Below are positions 43,870 to 53,835 of a stretch of 64,000 nt of DNA, piece after piece (the first letter of the stretch is position 1; each line of letters begins with the position of its first letter). The notes beneath the pieces are model-generated. The model searched no databases and was not told the DNA's origin. It saw only the letters and a program-made list of their open reading frames with translations. Location: the NCBI RefSeq assembly GCF_041320665.1, contig NZ_CP166730.1, positions 1,302,001 through 1,366,000 on the forward strand, in the 5' to 3' direction. The position numbers and the translations under genes were made by a program. Source of the DNA: Comamonas sp. GB3 AK4-5. GTDB taxonomy: Bacteria > Pseudomonadota > Gammaproteobacteria > Burkholderiales > Burkholderiaceae_C.

Positions 43870-45939
43870 TTAGCCTATGCGCATGCCGGGCTGGGCGCCG
43901 GGGAAGGGCTCCAGCACATAGATGCCGGGCTGGGCTTTTTCGTCGGCATGGCTGGCGGCCAGCACCATGCCTTCGGAGATGCCGAACTTCATCTTGCGCG
44001 GTGCCAGATTGGCCACCAGCACGGTGAGCTTGCCCTGTAGCTGTTCGGGCTGGTACATGCTGGCAATGCCGGAGAACACATTGCGCATGCGGCCTTCGCC
44101 GGCATCCAGCGTCAGCTGCAGCAGCTTGGTCGAGCCTTCGACGGGCTTGCATTCCACGATCTTTGCAATACGCAAATCGATCTTGGCAAAGTCGTCGATG
44201 GTGATGGTGGGAGCAATCTCCTCGCCACCTGGCTTCACGGCCTCGACCACGGGAGGTGCTGGAGGCTCGAACAGGGCATCGAGCTGCTCCACCACCACGC
44301 GCTGCATCAGGTGTTCGTATTTGCCGATGGCGTGGCCGGCGCCCAGCAGGCGGTCGGCATCGGCAAACTGCAGGGCCTCGACCTTCAGGAAGGCTTCCAC
44401 CTGCTCGGCCAGGGCGGGCAGCATGGGCTTCAAGTAAATGGTCAGCAGGCGGAAGGCCTCGATGCAGGTGCTGCACACATCTTGCAGGCGGGCATCCATG
44501 CCTTCTTGCTTGGCCAACTCCCAGGGCTTGTTGGCGTCCACATAGCTGTTGACCTTGTCGCACAAGGCCATGATCTCGCGCGCGGCACGGGCCGTATCGC
44601 GGGCCTCGTAGGCGGCGATGATGGCGCTGTGGGGCTCGCGCAGCGCGGCCAACAGGGCCTGGCCGTCTTCGGAAACCTGGCCCAGCTTGCCGTCAAAGCG
44701 CTTGGCGATAAAGCCGGCGGCGCGGCTGGCAATGTTCACGTACTTGCCGATCAGGTCGGCGTTGACGCGCAGCATGAAGTCTTCGGCATTGAAGTCGATA
44801 TCTTCATTCTTGCCATTGAGCTTGGCGCCCAGGTAGTAGCGCAGCCACTCGGGGTTCATCTTGAGTGCCAGGTACTTGAGCGGGTCCAGGCCGGTGCCAC
44901 GGCTCTTGCTCATCTTCTCGCCGTTGTTCACGGTCATGAAGCCGTGCACGCAGATCTTGGTCGGTGTCTTGCGGCCGCTGAACTTCAGCATGGCAGGCCA
45001 GAACAGCGTGTGGAAGGTGATGATGTCCTTGCCGATGAAGTGGTACTGCTCCAGATCGGGGTTGGCCATATAGGCATCGTAGTCCTCGCCACGGCGGTTC
45101 AGCAGCTCTTTCAGCGAGGCCAGATAGCCCACGGGCGCGTCCAGCCACACATAGAAGTACTTGCCCGGTGCATCGGGAATCTCGATGCCGAAATAGGGCG
45201 CATCGCGCGAGATGTCCCAGTCGTCCAGGCCTTCGCTGGTCGAGCCATCGGGGTTGGTGCGCACACCAAACCATTCCTTGATCTTGGCGGCCACCTCGGA
45301 CTGCACATGCTTGCCGTTCTGGGTCCATTCGGTCAGAAACTCCACGGCGCGTGGGTCGGAGAGCTTGAAGAAGAAATGCTCCGAGCTCTTGAGCACCGGC
45401 GTGGCACCCGACAGGGCCGAGAAGGGGTTGATCAAATCGGTGGGCGCATAGACCGAGCTGCAGACCTCGCAGTTGTCGCCATATTGGTCTTTGGCGTGGC
45501 AGCGCGGGCATTCGCCCTTGATGAAGCGGTCGGGCAGGAACATGTTCTTTTCGGGGTCGAAGAACTGTTCGATGACACGGGTTTCGATGAAACCGGCGGC
45601 CTTGAGATCGCGGTAGATCTGCTGGGACAGCTTGTGGTTTTCCGGGCTGTCGGTGTTGCTCCAGTTGTCGAAGGCGATGTGAAAGCCGTCGAGGTACTGC
45701 TTGCGGCCGGCGGCAATGTCGGCCACGAACTGCTGGGGCGTTTTGCCGGCCTTTTCGGCGGCAATCATGATGGGTGCGCCGTGGGCATCGTCGGCACCCA
45801 CAAAGTTCACCGCATTGCCCTGCATTCGCTGTGCACGCACCCAGGTGTCGGCCTGGATGTATTCCATGATGTGGCCGATGTGGAAGTTGCCGTTGGCATA
45901 CGGCAGGGCGGTGGTGACGAATAACTTGCGTTGGGACAT
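43870..45939 (-). CDS. metG: Methionyl-tRNA synthetase
   Basis: 689 residues, the long form with a C-terminal tRNA-binding domain. It charges tRNA-Met and initiator tRNA. HIGH site [14 protein letters not shown] (residues 11-24), zinc knuckle [22 protein letters not shown] loop [11 protein letters not shown], and a C-terminal OB domain with [20 protein letters not shown]. The ATG at 45939 starts [17 protein letters not shown]; the frame extends to 46035 without support. Confidence 0.96.
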   Translation of the reverse strand: MSQRKLFVTTALPYANGNFHIGHIMEYIQADTWVRAQRMQGNAVNFVGADDAHGAPIMIAAEKAGKTPQQFVADIAAGRKQYLDGFHIAFDNWSNTDSPENHKLSQQIYRDLKAAGFIETRVIEQFFDPEKNMFLPDRFIKGECPRCHAKDQYGDNCEVCSSVYAPTDLINPFSALSGATPVLKSSEHFFFKLSDPRAVEFLTEWTQNGKHVQSEVAAKIKEWFGVRTNPDGSTSEGLDDWDISRDAPYFGIEIPDAPGKYFYVWLDAPVGYLASLKELLNRRGEDYDAYMANPDLEQYHFIGKDIITFHTLFWPAMLKFSGRKTPTKICVHGFMTVNNGEKMSKSRGTGLDPLKYLALKMNPEWLRYYLGAKLNGKNEDIDFNAEDFMLRVNADLIGKYVNIASRAAGFIAKRFDGKLGQVSEDGQALLAALREPHSAIIAAYEARDTARAAREIMALCDKVNSYVDANKPWELAKQEGMDARLQDVCSTCIEAFRLLTIYLKPMLPALAEQVEAFLKVEALQFADADRLLGAGHAIGKYEHLMQRVVVEQLDALFEPPAPPVVEAVKPGGEEIAPTITIDDFAKIDLRIAKIVECKPVEGSTKLLQLTLDAGEGRMRNVFSGIASMYQPEQLQGKLTVLVANLAPRKMKFGISEGMVLAASHADEKAQPGIYVLEPFPGAQPGMRIG

Positions 45940-46087
45940 ACGGTTTTCTCGTTGCGGATCAAACATCAAACGAACCTGACATTGTAGGAGGCACAGCGCA
46001 CGCGTGCCGGCGCTGGGACATGGGCTGGCTGCCATGCCCCAGAGGCGCTGCAGTTTCGCGGTTCAGGTCGGCTGGCCGAGGGGTGTA

Positions 46088-47329
46088 TCAGGGGCTGTGC
46101 GGCGCCACCTGGGCGCTGCGCTCATCCCAGCCAAAAAAGTGGCAGACCTCGGCGCTGCGCGCCAACGTGTCCTGACGGCCCAGGTCCATGAGGCGGCGTG
46201 TATAGCCGGGCTCGAACAGCAAATAGCTGGCCAGCGCTGCGCTGCTGGCGCTGCCGTGCTCGGACACGCCGGTGGCGCCCAGCAGGGTGCGCACGGGCCG
46301 GGGCAGCTCGTGCAGATGCGCCAGTGCGAGCGCGTCCAGCGACTGCGAAGGCGTGAACACCAGCAGGTCCACGGGATGGAGCTGGCTGCGCGCGCGCTCG
46401 GCCGCGGGGATGAGGGACAGCGTGTGGTTGATGCGCTGGGCGCGCTCTATGTCCACCGAGAGCGCATCGAGAAAAATCGTGGACAGCGCATGGCCGGCCA
46501 CCTGGGCCAGCGAAGGGTAGGGCGCATGCTGGCCCGTGGGCAGACGGGAGACCTCGTGCGAGCGGCCCACGCCCACGACCACGATGCGTTTGGCACCCAG
46601 GTGGATGGCGGGCGCCAGCGGCGCGGTCTGGCGCATGGCGCCATCGCCGAAATAGCCATACTCGCCATGGATGGAGAGTTCCGTGGGCGGGAAAATAAAC
46701 GGGATGGAGGACGAGGCAATCAAATGCTCGTGGCGGATGCGGTCCTGCACGGCACGGCGCTGAGAGCGCGACCAGGGGTGCAGATGCGGGCCGGTTTCGT
46801 AGAAAGTCAGATGCTCGCCCGTGGTGTAGCTTGACGCGGTTACGGCCAGGGCCGCGAGCTGGCCGCTGTGCAGCAGCTCGGGCAGCCGCTCCAGCGGCAG
46901 TGTTTCTTGCAGCAGCTTGTGCAGCGGCGCGTTGTCCAGCAGCGAGCGCGGCTGGGTGCGGTGCCAGCGCGTCAAGGCCCATCCCAGGGTCAACAGGGTC
47001 AGCCAGCGTGCGCCGCTGCGCATCACGCCAAAGGAGTCGGCGCGATACACCTGGGCGGTCTCAAAATTGCGCCAGACCTTGGACAGGCGCTGCACGGCGG
47101 TGTCGAAATGATCGGCCCCGCAGGCCAGAGCTGTGGCATTGATGGCGCCGGCCGAGGTGCCTACGGCAATCGGAAACGGTGTGGGCTGGTGGCTGGCCCC
47201 GGCCTTTTGGCGCAGCCGTGACAAGGCCTGCAGCACGCCGACCTGGTAGGCCGCTCGCGCGCCCCCGCCGGAAAGCACAATGGCCGTGTTGGTGGATTCG
47301 GGTGCATGGTGCAAAGAAGCGGGCATCAT
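46088..47329 (-). CDS. Patatin-like phospholipase (RssA-type)
   Basis: 413 residues. A Ser-Asp lipid acyl hydrolase: oxyanion loop SGGGARAAYQVG (21-26), nucleophile elbow GTSAG (Ser59) and the catalytic Asp in YFGDGAMRQ. An intact dyad suggests an active enzyme. No signal peptide is seen, so it is likely cytoplasmic or membrane-associated. The central part has a helix-rich insert (SGARWLTLLTLGWALTRWHR). The natural substrate is unknown. It stands alone between metG and the Mrr-like gene. Confidence 0.86.
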   Translation of the reverse strand: MMPASLHHAPESTNTAIVLSGGGARAAYQVGVLQALSRLRQKAGASHQPTPFPIAVGTSAGAINATALACGADHFDTAVQRLSKVWRNFETAQVYRADSFGVMRSGARWLTLLTLGWALTRWHRTQPRSLLDNAPLHKLLQETLPLERLPELLHSGQLAALAVTASSYTTGEHLTFYETGPHLHPWSRSQRRAVQDRIRHEHLIASSSIPFIFPPTELSIHGEYGYFGDGAMRQTAPLAPAIHLGAKRIVVVGVGRSHEVSRLPTGQHAPYPSLAQVAGHALSTIFLDALSVDIERAQRINHTLSLIPAAERARSQLHPVDLLVFTPSQSLDALALAHLHELPRPVRTLLGATGVSEHGSASSAALASYLLFEPGYTRRLMDLGRQDTLARSAEVCHFFGWDERSAQVAPHSP

Positions 47330-47504
47330 TTCTCCACCTTAGCGCAGATGCGCGCAGCCACAGTGCCAGGAATACCTGGAGAATTTTCCGCCTTATATCT
47401 GTTAGCCCCCTGCCCGCGATCCCAGCGAGCGAAGAGGGAGGATGGGTGCGATGTGCCCACGGAGGTGGCTTGAATGCCACCTCCCCAAACGCAGCCCCTG
47501 GAGC

Positions 47505-47597
47505 GTAAAACCGGCGCGCTCCCAGATCAGGGACAGCGAGCAAGGGCCGCCCCGCAGCGAGGCTGTCGTCCCCCTCTGGGGGAAGCAGCGCAGCTGC
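47505..47597 (-). repeat. Gene-end repeat element, copy after the Mrr-like gene
   Basis: GCGAGCAAGGGCCGCCCCGC, CGTCCCCCTCTGGGGGAAGC, ending GCTGCTCAGGGGGT. The stop TGA and the last Pro codon of the neighbouring gene lie inside its CCCCCTGAGC motif. Confidence 0.8.
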
Positions 47598-48278
47598 TCA
47601 GGGGGTTTGTTTCACCAGCAGCGCGGCCAGGTCAGCCCCCTGCAGCACCACCATCTGGTGCGCGTCGGCAAAGGCGCTGGCCTTGGCCTGCAACGGCTGC
47701 AAGGTGATGTAGACCGCGTCCTGCAGGTTTTGGGTCTGGCGGGCCTGGTGCAACAGCTTCAATGGCTCCACGCCGTGGTGGGCGGCTTTCCAGCGCTTGG
47801 CGCAGACCAGGGCGGTCTTGCCTTGGCGCTCCAGACGGAAGTCGGCCGCGGGGCTGCCAATGGGCTGCACCGTGTAGCCCTCGGCCTGCCAGGCGGCCTG
47901 CAACTGGGCGGAGAACTGGGGCCAGCTTTGCTGGGCCGCCACATCAAGCAAGGCCTGGACCTTGGCGGGGCTGGGTGCATTGAACTGCCGCACCATGGCC
48001 ACAATGCCCACGGCAAAAAATGGCGTGGCGCCCAGCGCGCCCACCAGCTTGTAGTCCAGCGGCAGCAGCGCAAAGGCCAGCAGCGCGATGACGGCCGCCA
48101 CGGCAAAGCTGATCCACCAGCGCGAGCGCAGCAGGATGGCGAACAGGGAGTTGGGGGCCATTTTGAACTTCACAGGGGTGCCTTCGTCGTCGGGGCCGCG
48201 CAGCGGCTTGGTGGGGGTGCTGGATTGTCCCGTATACGCAAGGGGTGCTGTGCTTGGATAGACTGATCGCCCCATCAA
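47598..48278 (-). CDS. Membrane-anchored Mrr-type restriction-endonuclease-like protein
   Basis: 226 residues. Two membrane helices (ISFAVAAVIALLAFALLPLD and ALGATPFFAVGIVAMV) precede a C-terminal Mrr-like PD-(D/E)xK domain: ADFRLERQGKTALVCAKRWK carries Asp, a Glu-containing strand and the CxKRW motif, followed by VEPLKLLHQARQTQNLQ. No methylase or restriction partner is nearby. It is divergent from apbC, sharing a 93-bp spacer. Its role is unclear; members with membrane helices may act as stress or DNA-quality factors rather than defence. The C-terminus TP-stop is provided by a repeat. Confidence 0.7.
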   Translation of the reverse strand: MMGRSVYPSTAPLAYTGQSSTPTKPLRGPDDEGTPVKFKMAPNSLFAILLRSRWWISFAVAAVIALLAFALLPLDYKLVGALGATPFFAVGIVAMVRQFNAPSPAKVQALLDVAAQQSWPQFSAQLQAAWQAEGYTVQPIGSPAADFRLERQGKTALVCAKRWKAAHHGVEPLKLLHQARQTQNLQDAVYITLQPLQAKASAFADAHQMVVLQGADLAALLVKQTP

Positions 48279-48371
48279 CGTCTACGAAGTTCCGCCGGGC
48301 GTACAGAACAATCACCCAGGCGCCGCATCAGCCCAGGGATTGCCTGCATGTGCGAGGCGGACACCACTGCA

Positions 48372-49463
48372 ATGTCTCTTACCGAATCCAGTCTGCTGGC
48401 CGCGTTGGCAAGCGTTCAAGATCCCCATACCGGCAAAGATTTCGTCAGCGCCCGCGCCGTGCGAAACCTGCAGATCAGTGGCGGGGATGTCGCCTTCGAT
48501 GTGGAAATCGGTTATCCCGCAAAAAGCCTGGTGCCAGGCCTGCGCAGCGCCTTCATTGCTGCGGCCAAGACCGTGGCGGGCGTGAGCAATGTCTCGGCGA
48601 ATATCGTCACCAAGATCCAGGCCCATGCGGCCCAGCGCGGCGTGCCGCTGCTGCCGGGGGTGAAGAACATCATCGCCGTGGCCTCGGGCAAGGGCGGCGT
48701 GGGCAAGAGCACCACGGCGGCCAATCTGGCCCTGGCCCTGGCCGCCGAAGGCGCCCGCGTGGGCGTGCTGGATGCCGACATCTACGGCCCCAGCCAGACC
48801 ATGATGCTGGGCGTCTCCGGCAAGCCCGAAAGCAGCGACGGCAAGACCATGGAGCCCAAGGTCAACCATGGCGTGCAGGTGATGTCCATCGGCCTCTTGG
48901 TGGACAACGACCAGGCCATGATCTGGCGCGGCCCCATGGCCGTGCAGGCGCTGGAGCAGATGCTGCGCCAGACCAACTGGAAGGACCTGGACTATCTGGT
49001 CATCGACCTGCCGCCGGGCACGGGCGACATCCAGCTGACGCTGAGCCAGCGCGTGCCCATGACCGGCGCCGTGGTGGTGACCACGCCCCAGGACATTGCT
49101 TTGCTGGACGCCAAAAAAGGCATTCAGATGTTCGAGAAGGTGGGCGTGCCCATCCTCGGCGTGGTGGAAAACATGGCCATGCATGTCTGCAGCAACTGCG
49201 GCCATGTGGAGCATATCTTCGGCAACGGCGGCGGCGCCAAGATGGCGGCCGACTACCACATCGACTTCCTGGGCTCGCTGCCCCTGTCCATGCAAATCCG
49301 CGAGCAGGCCGACAGCGGCACGCCCACCGTGGTGGCAGCACCGGACAGCGAGGCTGCAGAGATCTACAAAAAGCTGGCACGCGATGTGGCGGTGAAGGTG
49401 GCCCAAAAGGCCAAGGATTTTTCCGCCAAGTTCCCCACCATCACCGTCAGCCAGAACACTTGA
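48372..49463 (+). CDS. apbC: Iron-sulfur cluster carrier protein ApbC/Mrp
   Basis: 363 residues. A P-loop NTPase that binds and passes on [4Fe-4S] clusters. An N-terminal MIP18-like domain (MSLTESSLLAALASVQDPHT), deviant Walker A SGKGGVGKST (105-114), VLDADIYGPSQTMMLG and the cluster-binding Cys pair HVCSNCGH are present. The ATG at 48372 matches relatives; 48348 is an in-frame alternative. It is followed by a strong terminator at 49675. Confidence 0.93.
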   Translation: MSLTESSLLAALASVQDPHTGKDFVSARAVRNLQISGGDVAFDVEIGYPAKSLVPGLRSAFIAAAKTVAGVSNVSANIVTKIQAHAAQRGVPLLPGVKNIIAVASGKGGVGKSTTAANLALALAAEGARVGVLDADIYGPSQTMMLGVSGKPESSDGKTMEPKVNHGVQVMSIGLLVDNDQAMIWRGPMAVQALEQMLRQTNWKDLDYLVIDLPPGTGDIQLTLSQRVPMTGAVVVTTPQDIALLDAKKGIQMFEKVGVPILGVVENMAMHVCSNCGHVEHIFGNGGGAKMAADYHIDFLGSLPLSMQIREQADSGTPTVVAAPDSEAAEIYKKLARDVAVKVAQKAKDFSAKFPTITVSQNT

Positions 49464-49498
49464 TTTGTTTTTGGGGTGGGCTTTTCGTTTGGGGGCGG

Positions 49499-49588
49499 CC
49501 ATACAGCGCTTCATGCTTTGTTGCTCGCCCTTGCCGTAGATGACTACTGTCTGCGGGCGAGACGCCGCGCCTGAAGCGCTGTCTGGCC
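49499..49588. repeat. 90-bp structured repeat, copy 2 (downstream of apbC)
   Basis: CATACAGCGCTTCATGC pairs with CGCCTGAAGCGCTGTCTGG; the inner stem is GCTCGCCC with GGGCGAG. Relative to copy 1 the outer stem has a C-G pair changed to G-C on both strands, preserving pairing. Confidence 0.75.
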
Positions 49589-49674
49589 GTTGTGGGGGGA
49601 ACTTCAAGGCCCACAGGGCTTCTTGGGCCCGCTCCGGCAGACCTACCGAACTTTCACAGTGTGCGTAAAGCATC

Positions 49675-49704
49675 AAAAAAACCGGCAGAGATGCCGGTTT
49701 TTTT
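49675..49704 (+). terminator. Intrinsic terminator after apbC
   Basis: ACCGGCA, loop GAGA, TGCCGGT with seven T; a preceding A7 makes it bidirectional. Confidence 0.9.
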
Positions 49705-49741
49705 ATAGCTGCCTACGTAGATAGTGCCTGCATTTGCACAT

Positions 49742-49777
49742 AAAAAATGCCGCAAACCCTTGGTGGATCTGCGGCAT
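49742..49777 (-). terminator. Intrinsic terminator for lldP
   Basis: ATGCCGCA and TGCGGCAT form an 8-bp stem with a 15-nt loop; on the minus strand it is followed by a T6 run. It lies about 155 bp past the lldP stop, beyond the gene-end repeat. Confidence 0.75.
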
Positions 49778-49804
49778 TAGCTCTTAACTTTTCAAGGCGC
49801 TGCG

Positions 49805-49932
49805 CCTAAAACTGGCGCGCCCCATGCCAGGGCACCGCGCAAGGGCCGCCCCGCCGCGCTGGTGCCGTCCCCCTCCATCGCATAGCGATAGAGAGGGGGA
49901 AGACGCGCAGCGTCTCAGGGGGTGCTTTCTAG
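49805..49932 (-). repeat. Gene-end repeat element, copy after lldP
   Basis: CCGCGCAAGGGCCGCCCCGC, CCCCCTCCATCGCATAGCGA with inverse AGAGGGGGA, ending GCGTCTCAGGGGGT eleven bases before the lldP stop. Confidence 0.8.
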
Positions 49933-51591
<1,659 letters not shown>

Positions 51592-51665
51592 TTTTTATGC
51601 TCCCAAGTTATGTGTTGCGGGCGCAATAGTCCTGTGATAGAGGTTTTCAGCGCCTAGAGGAAACC

Positions 51666-51703
51666 CGTGGTTTTGCTGCGCTGCAGAAAATTTCAAAACC
51701 ACG
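51666..51703. promoter_or_regulatory. Spaced 10-bp inverted repeat upstream of lldP (possible operator)
   Basis: CGTGGTTTTG (51666-51675) and CAAAACCACG (51694-51703) are perfect inverse copies with an 18-bp gap, 75-112 bp upstream of lldP. The spacing is about two to three helical turns between half-site centres, compatible with a dimeric regulator; a hairpin is the other possibility. Confidence 0.45.
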
Positions 51704-51861
51704 CGAAATACCTTCAATCTCTCAGCCCGGCATGGACAGCTGCCTGTCAGCAAATGCAACATCTGTCGGTGTGGAGAAACGAGCCGGTTTGGCGCAATGC
51801 GGGTGAAAGGTCGGAAGTGGGTGCCCGCATGCATGGCCGCGGTGTGGCGCTCGCATGGGGT

Positions 51862-51890
51862 TTGACAAAAAATCCAAATAAAAACAAAAT
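51862..51890 (+). promoter_or_regulatory. Candidate sigma-70 promoter of the DauR-like gene
   Basis: TTGACA (51862-51867, perfect -35) is followed after 17 bp by CAAAAT (51885-51890, four of six matches). Transcription would begin about 51897, only about two bases before the ATG at 51899, suggesting a leaderless mRNA. Confidence 0.45.
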
Positions 51891-51898
51891 GTCCAGAA

Positions 51899-52570
51899 AT
51901 GAAAACGCCTACTTCCGAACAACGCTTGCTGCTGGAGCAGTTGCGCCATGTGGCCGACGGGCTGGGGCAGACGCTGGCCCCTTTTTGCGAAGTGGTGCTG
52001 CATGACCTGCTGGACCCGGCGCATGCGGTGCTGGCGCTGCACAACGGCCTGTCCGGCCGCGCCGTGGGGGACCCCACCACCGAGATGGGGCGGGCGCGCA
52101 TCCATGACAGCGATTACGCGCAGGTCATTGCCAACTACCCCAACCAGTTTGCGGATGGCCGCCAGGTCAAAAGCAGCTCGATCGGCATCAAGGACAGCGA
52201 AGGCCGCTATGTGGCGGCGCTGTGCCTGAATGTGGATCTGACGCTGTTCCAGGGCTTTCAAAGCATGTTGCAGCAGTTCACGGCCGTCACCGGCAGCGCG
52301 CCCACCACGGAGTCGCTGGAGCCACCGGGCGGCGACGCCATCCGCGCCCGCATCGACCAATTTGCCGCCCGCCTGGCCACCACGCCACGCGCCCTGCGCC
52401 CCGAAGACCGGCGTGCCCTGCTGCAGGAGCTGCGTGCAGCCGGCCTGCTGGAGCTGCGCCGCGCCATGGACACCATCGCCGCCCACCTGGGCGTGTCGCG
52501 GGCCACGGTGTACAGCGATGTGCGGCCCAGCGCCCCGTCTTCCTCCGCCGCATCTGGCGATCCGATCTGA
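51899..52570 (+). CDS. DauR/YheO-type transcription regulator (PAS-like plus HTH)
   Basis: 223 residues. N-terminal YheO/PAS_6-like sensor domain (LAPFCEVVLHDLLDPAHAVL, VKSSSIGIKDSEGRYVAALC, LNVDLTLFQGF) and a C-terminal helix-turn-helix (LELRRAMDTIAAHLGVSRAT). Relatives such as DauR control amino-acid catabolic genes next to them. The following ammonia-lyase gene starts 28 bp after the stop, so regulator and enzyme are probably in one operon. There is no clear ribosome site before the ATG. Confidence 0.83.
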   Translation: MKTPTSEQRLLLEQLRHVADGLGQTLAPFCEVVLHDLLDPAHAVLALHNGLSGRAVGDPTTEMGRARIHDSDYAQVIANYPNQFADGRQVKSSSIGIKDSEGRYVAALCLNVDLTLFQGFQSMLQQFTAVTGSAPTTESLEPPGGDAIRARIDQFAARLATTPRALRPEDRRALLQELRAAGLLELRRAMDTIAAHLGVSRATVYSDVRPSAPSSSAASGDPI

Positions 52571-52598
52571 ATCTCTCACCCTCTCAGGAGTTCTCGCA

Positions 52599-53555
52599 AT
52601 GGCACAGCTTCCCACCTATGACGATGTCGTGGCCGCCGCCGCACGCATTCGCGGCCAGGCCCACCGCACCCCCGTCATGACTTCGCGCACGGTCAACGAA
52701 GCACTCGGGGCCGAGGTCTTCTTCAAATGCGAGCATCTGCAGCGCATGGGCGCCTTCAAATTCCGCGGTGCCTTCAATGCGCTTTCGCGCTTCACGCCCG
52801 AGCAGCGCAAGGGTGGGGCGCTGGCGTTTTCTTCGGGCAACCATGCCCAGGCGATTGCGCTGTCGGCCCAGATATTGGGCATGCCCGCCACCATCCTCAT
52901 GCCCCAGGACGCGCCCGTGGCCAAGGTCGAGGCCACCCGGGGCTATGGCGCCGAAGTGGTGCTGTATGACCGCTATACCGAGGACCGCGAACAGCTGAGC
53001 CGTGATCTGGCCGCCAAGCAGGGCATGACCCTGATCCCGCCCTACGACCATGCCGATGTGCTGTGCGGCCAGGGCACGGCGGCCAAGGAGCTGTTCGAGG
53101 ATGTGGGCCAGCTGGATGCGCTGTTCGTGCCCCTGGGCGGTGGTGGCCTGCTGTCGGGCACGGCCCTGGCCACGCGCGCCCTCAGCCCCCAGTGCAAGCT
53201 GTATGGCGTGGAGCCCGAGGCCGGCAATGACGGCCAGCAATCGTTTCGCAGCGGCCAGATCGTGCGCATCCCCACGCCACAGACCATTGCCGACGGTGCC
53301 CAGACCCAGTATCTGGGGGCACTGACCTTTGCCATCATCCAGCGCGATGTGAGCGACATCCTCACCGCCACCGATGCCGAACTGGCCTCGGCCATGGGAT
53401 TTCTGGCCGCCCGCATGAAGCAGCTGGTGGAGCCCACGGGCTGCCTGGGCTTTGCTGCGGCCCGCCATCACAAAGACCAGCTGCAGGGCAAGCGCGTGGG
53501 CGTGATCCTCAGCGGCGGTAATGTGGACTTGCAGCGCTTTTGTAGTTTTCAATAA
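52599..53555 (+). CDS. PLP-dependent threonine/serine dehydratase-like enzyme, probable threo-3-hydroxyaspartate ammonia-lyase
   Basis: 318 residues, a fold-II PLP enzyme without the regulatory ACT domain of biosynthetic IlvA. The PLP lysine lies in MGAFKFRGAFNAL, the phosphate loop is LGGGGLLSG, and SSGNHAQAIALSAQ binds the substrate carboxylate. This catabolic group covers serine racemase, threonine dehydratase and threo-3-hydroxyaspartate ammonia-lyase. The DauR-type regulator next door fits the last, and the ATG at 52599 has AGGAG. The exact substrate is inference. A gene-end repeat begins within 20 bp of the stop. Confidence 0.82.
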   Translation: MAQLPTYDDVVAAAARIRGQAHRTPVMTSRTVNEALGAEVFFKCEHLQRMGAFKFRGAFNALSRFTPEQRKGGALAFSSGNHAQAIALSAQILGMPATILMPQDAPVAKVEATRGYGAEVVLYDRYTEDREQLSRDLAAKQGMTLIPPYDHADVLCGQGTAAKELFEDVGQLDALFVPLGGGGLLSGTALATRALSPQCKLYGVEPEAGNDGQQSFRSGQIVRIPTPQTIADGAQTQYLGALTFAIIQRDVSDILTATDAELASAMGFLAARMKQLVEPTGCLGFAAARHHKDQLQGKRVGVILSGGNVDLQRFCSFQ

Positions 53556-53559
53556 GTAA

Positions 53560-53665
53560 AGCTCCCCCTGAGCCGCTGCGCGTCTTCCCCCTCTCTCGCG
53601 CAAAGCGCGGGAGGGGGACGGCACCAACGCTGCGGGGCGGCCCTTGCGCGGTGCCCTGGCATGGG
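53560..53665 (+). repeat. Gene-end repeat element, copy after the ammonia-lyase gene
   Basis: Starts CTCCCCCTGAGCCGCTGCGC, continues CCCCCTCTCTCGCGCAAAGC with inverse GCGGGAGGGGG (hairpin), GGACGGCACCAACGCTGCGG and CCCTTGCGCGGTGCCCTGGC. The polarity follows the gene. A CTCCCTCGCCCCTTTGGGGG hairpin lies just beyond (53711-53751). Confidence 0.8.
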
Positions 53666-53835
53666 GATACTGCCAGCGCTGCGCCGATGCTGCGTACTGG
53701 CCCCTGGTATGGCTCCCTCGCCCCTTTGGGGGGAGGGTGGGAGTGAGGGGTCTGCCCGCAAGACGCAGCGCTTGCACCACGGCCCCTGTACCGCTACGTA
53801 CCGAGGGCTTGCCCGCCTGGGTTATCGTGCGCAGC

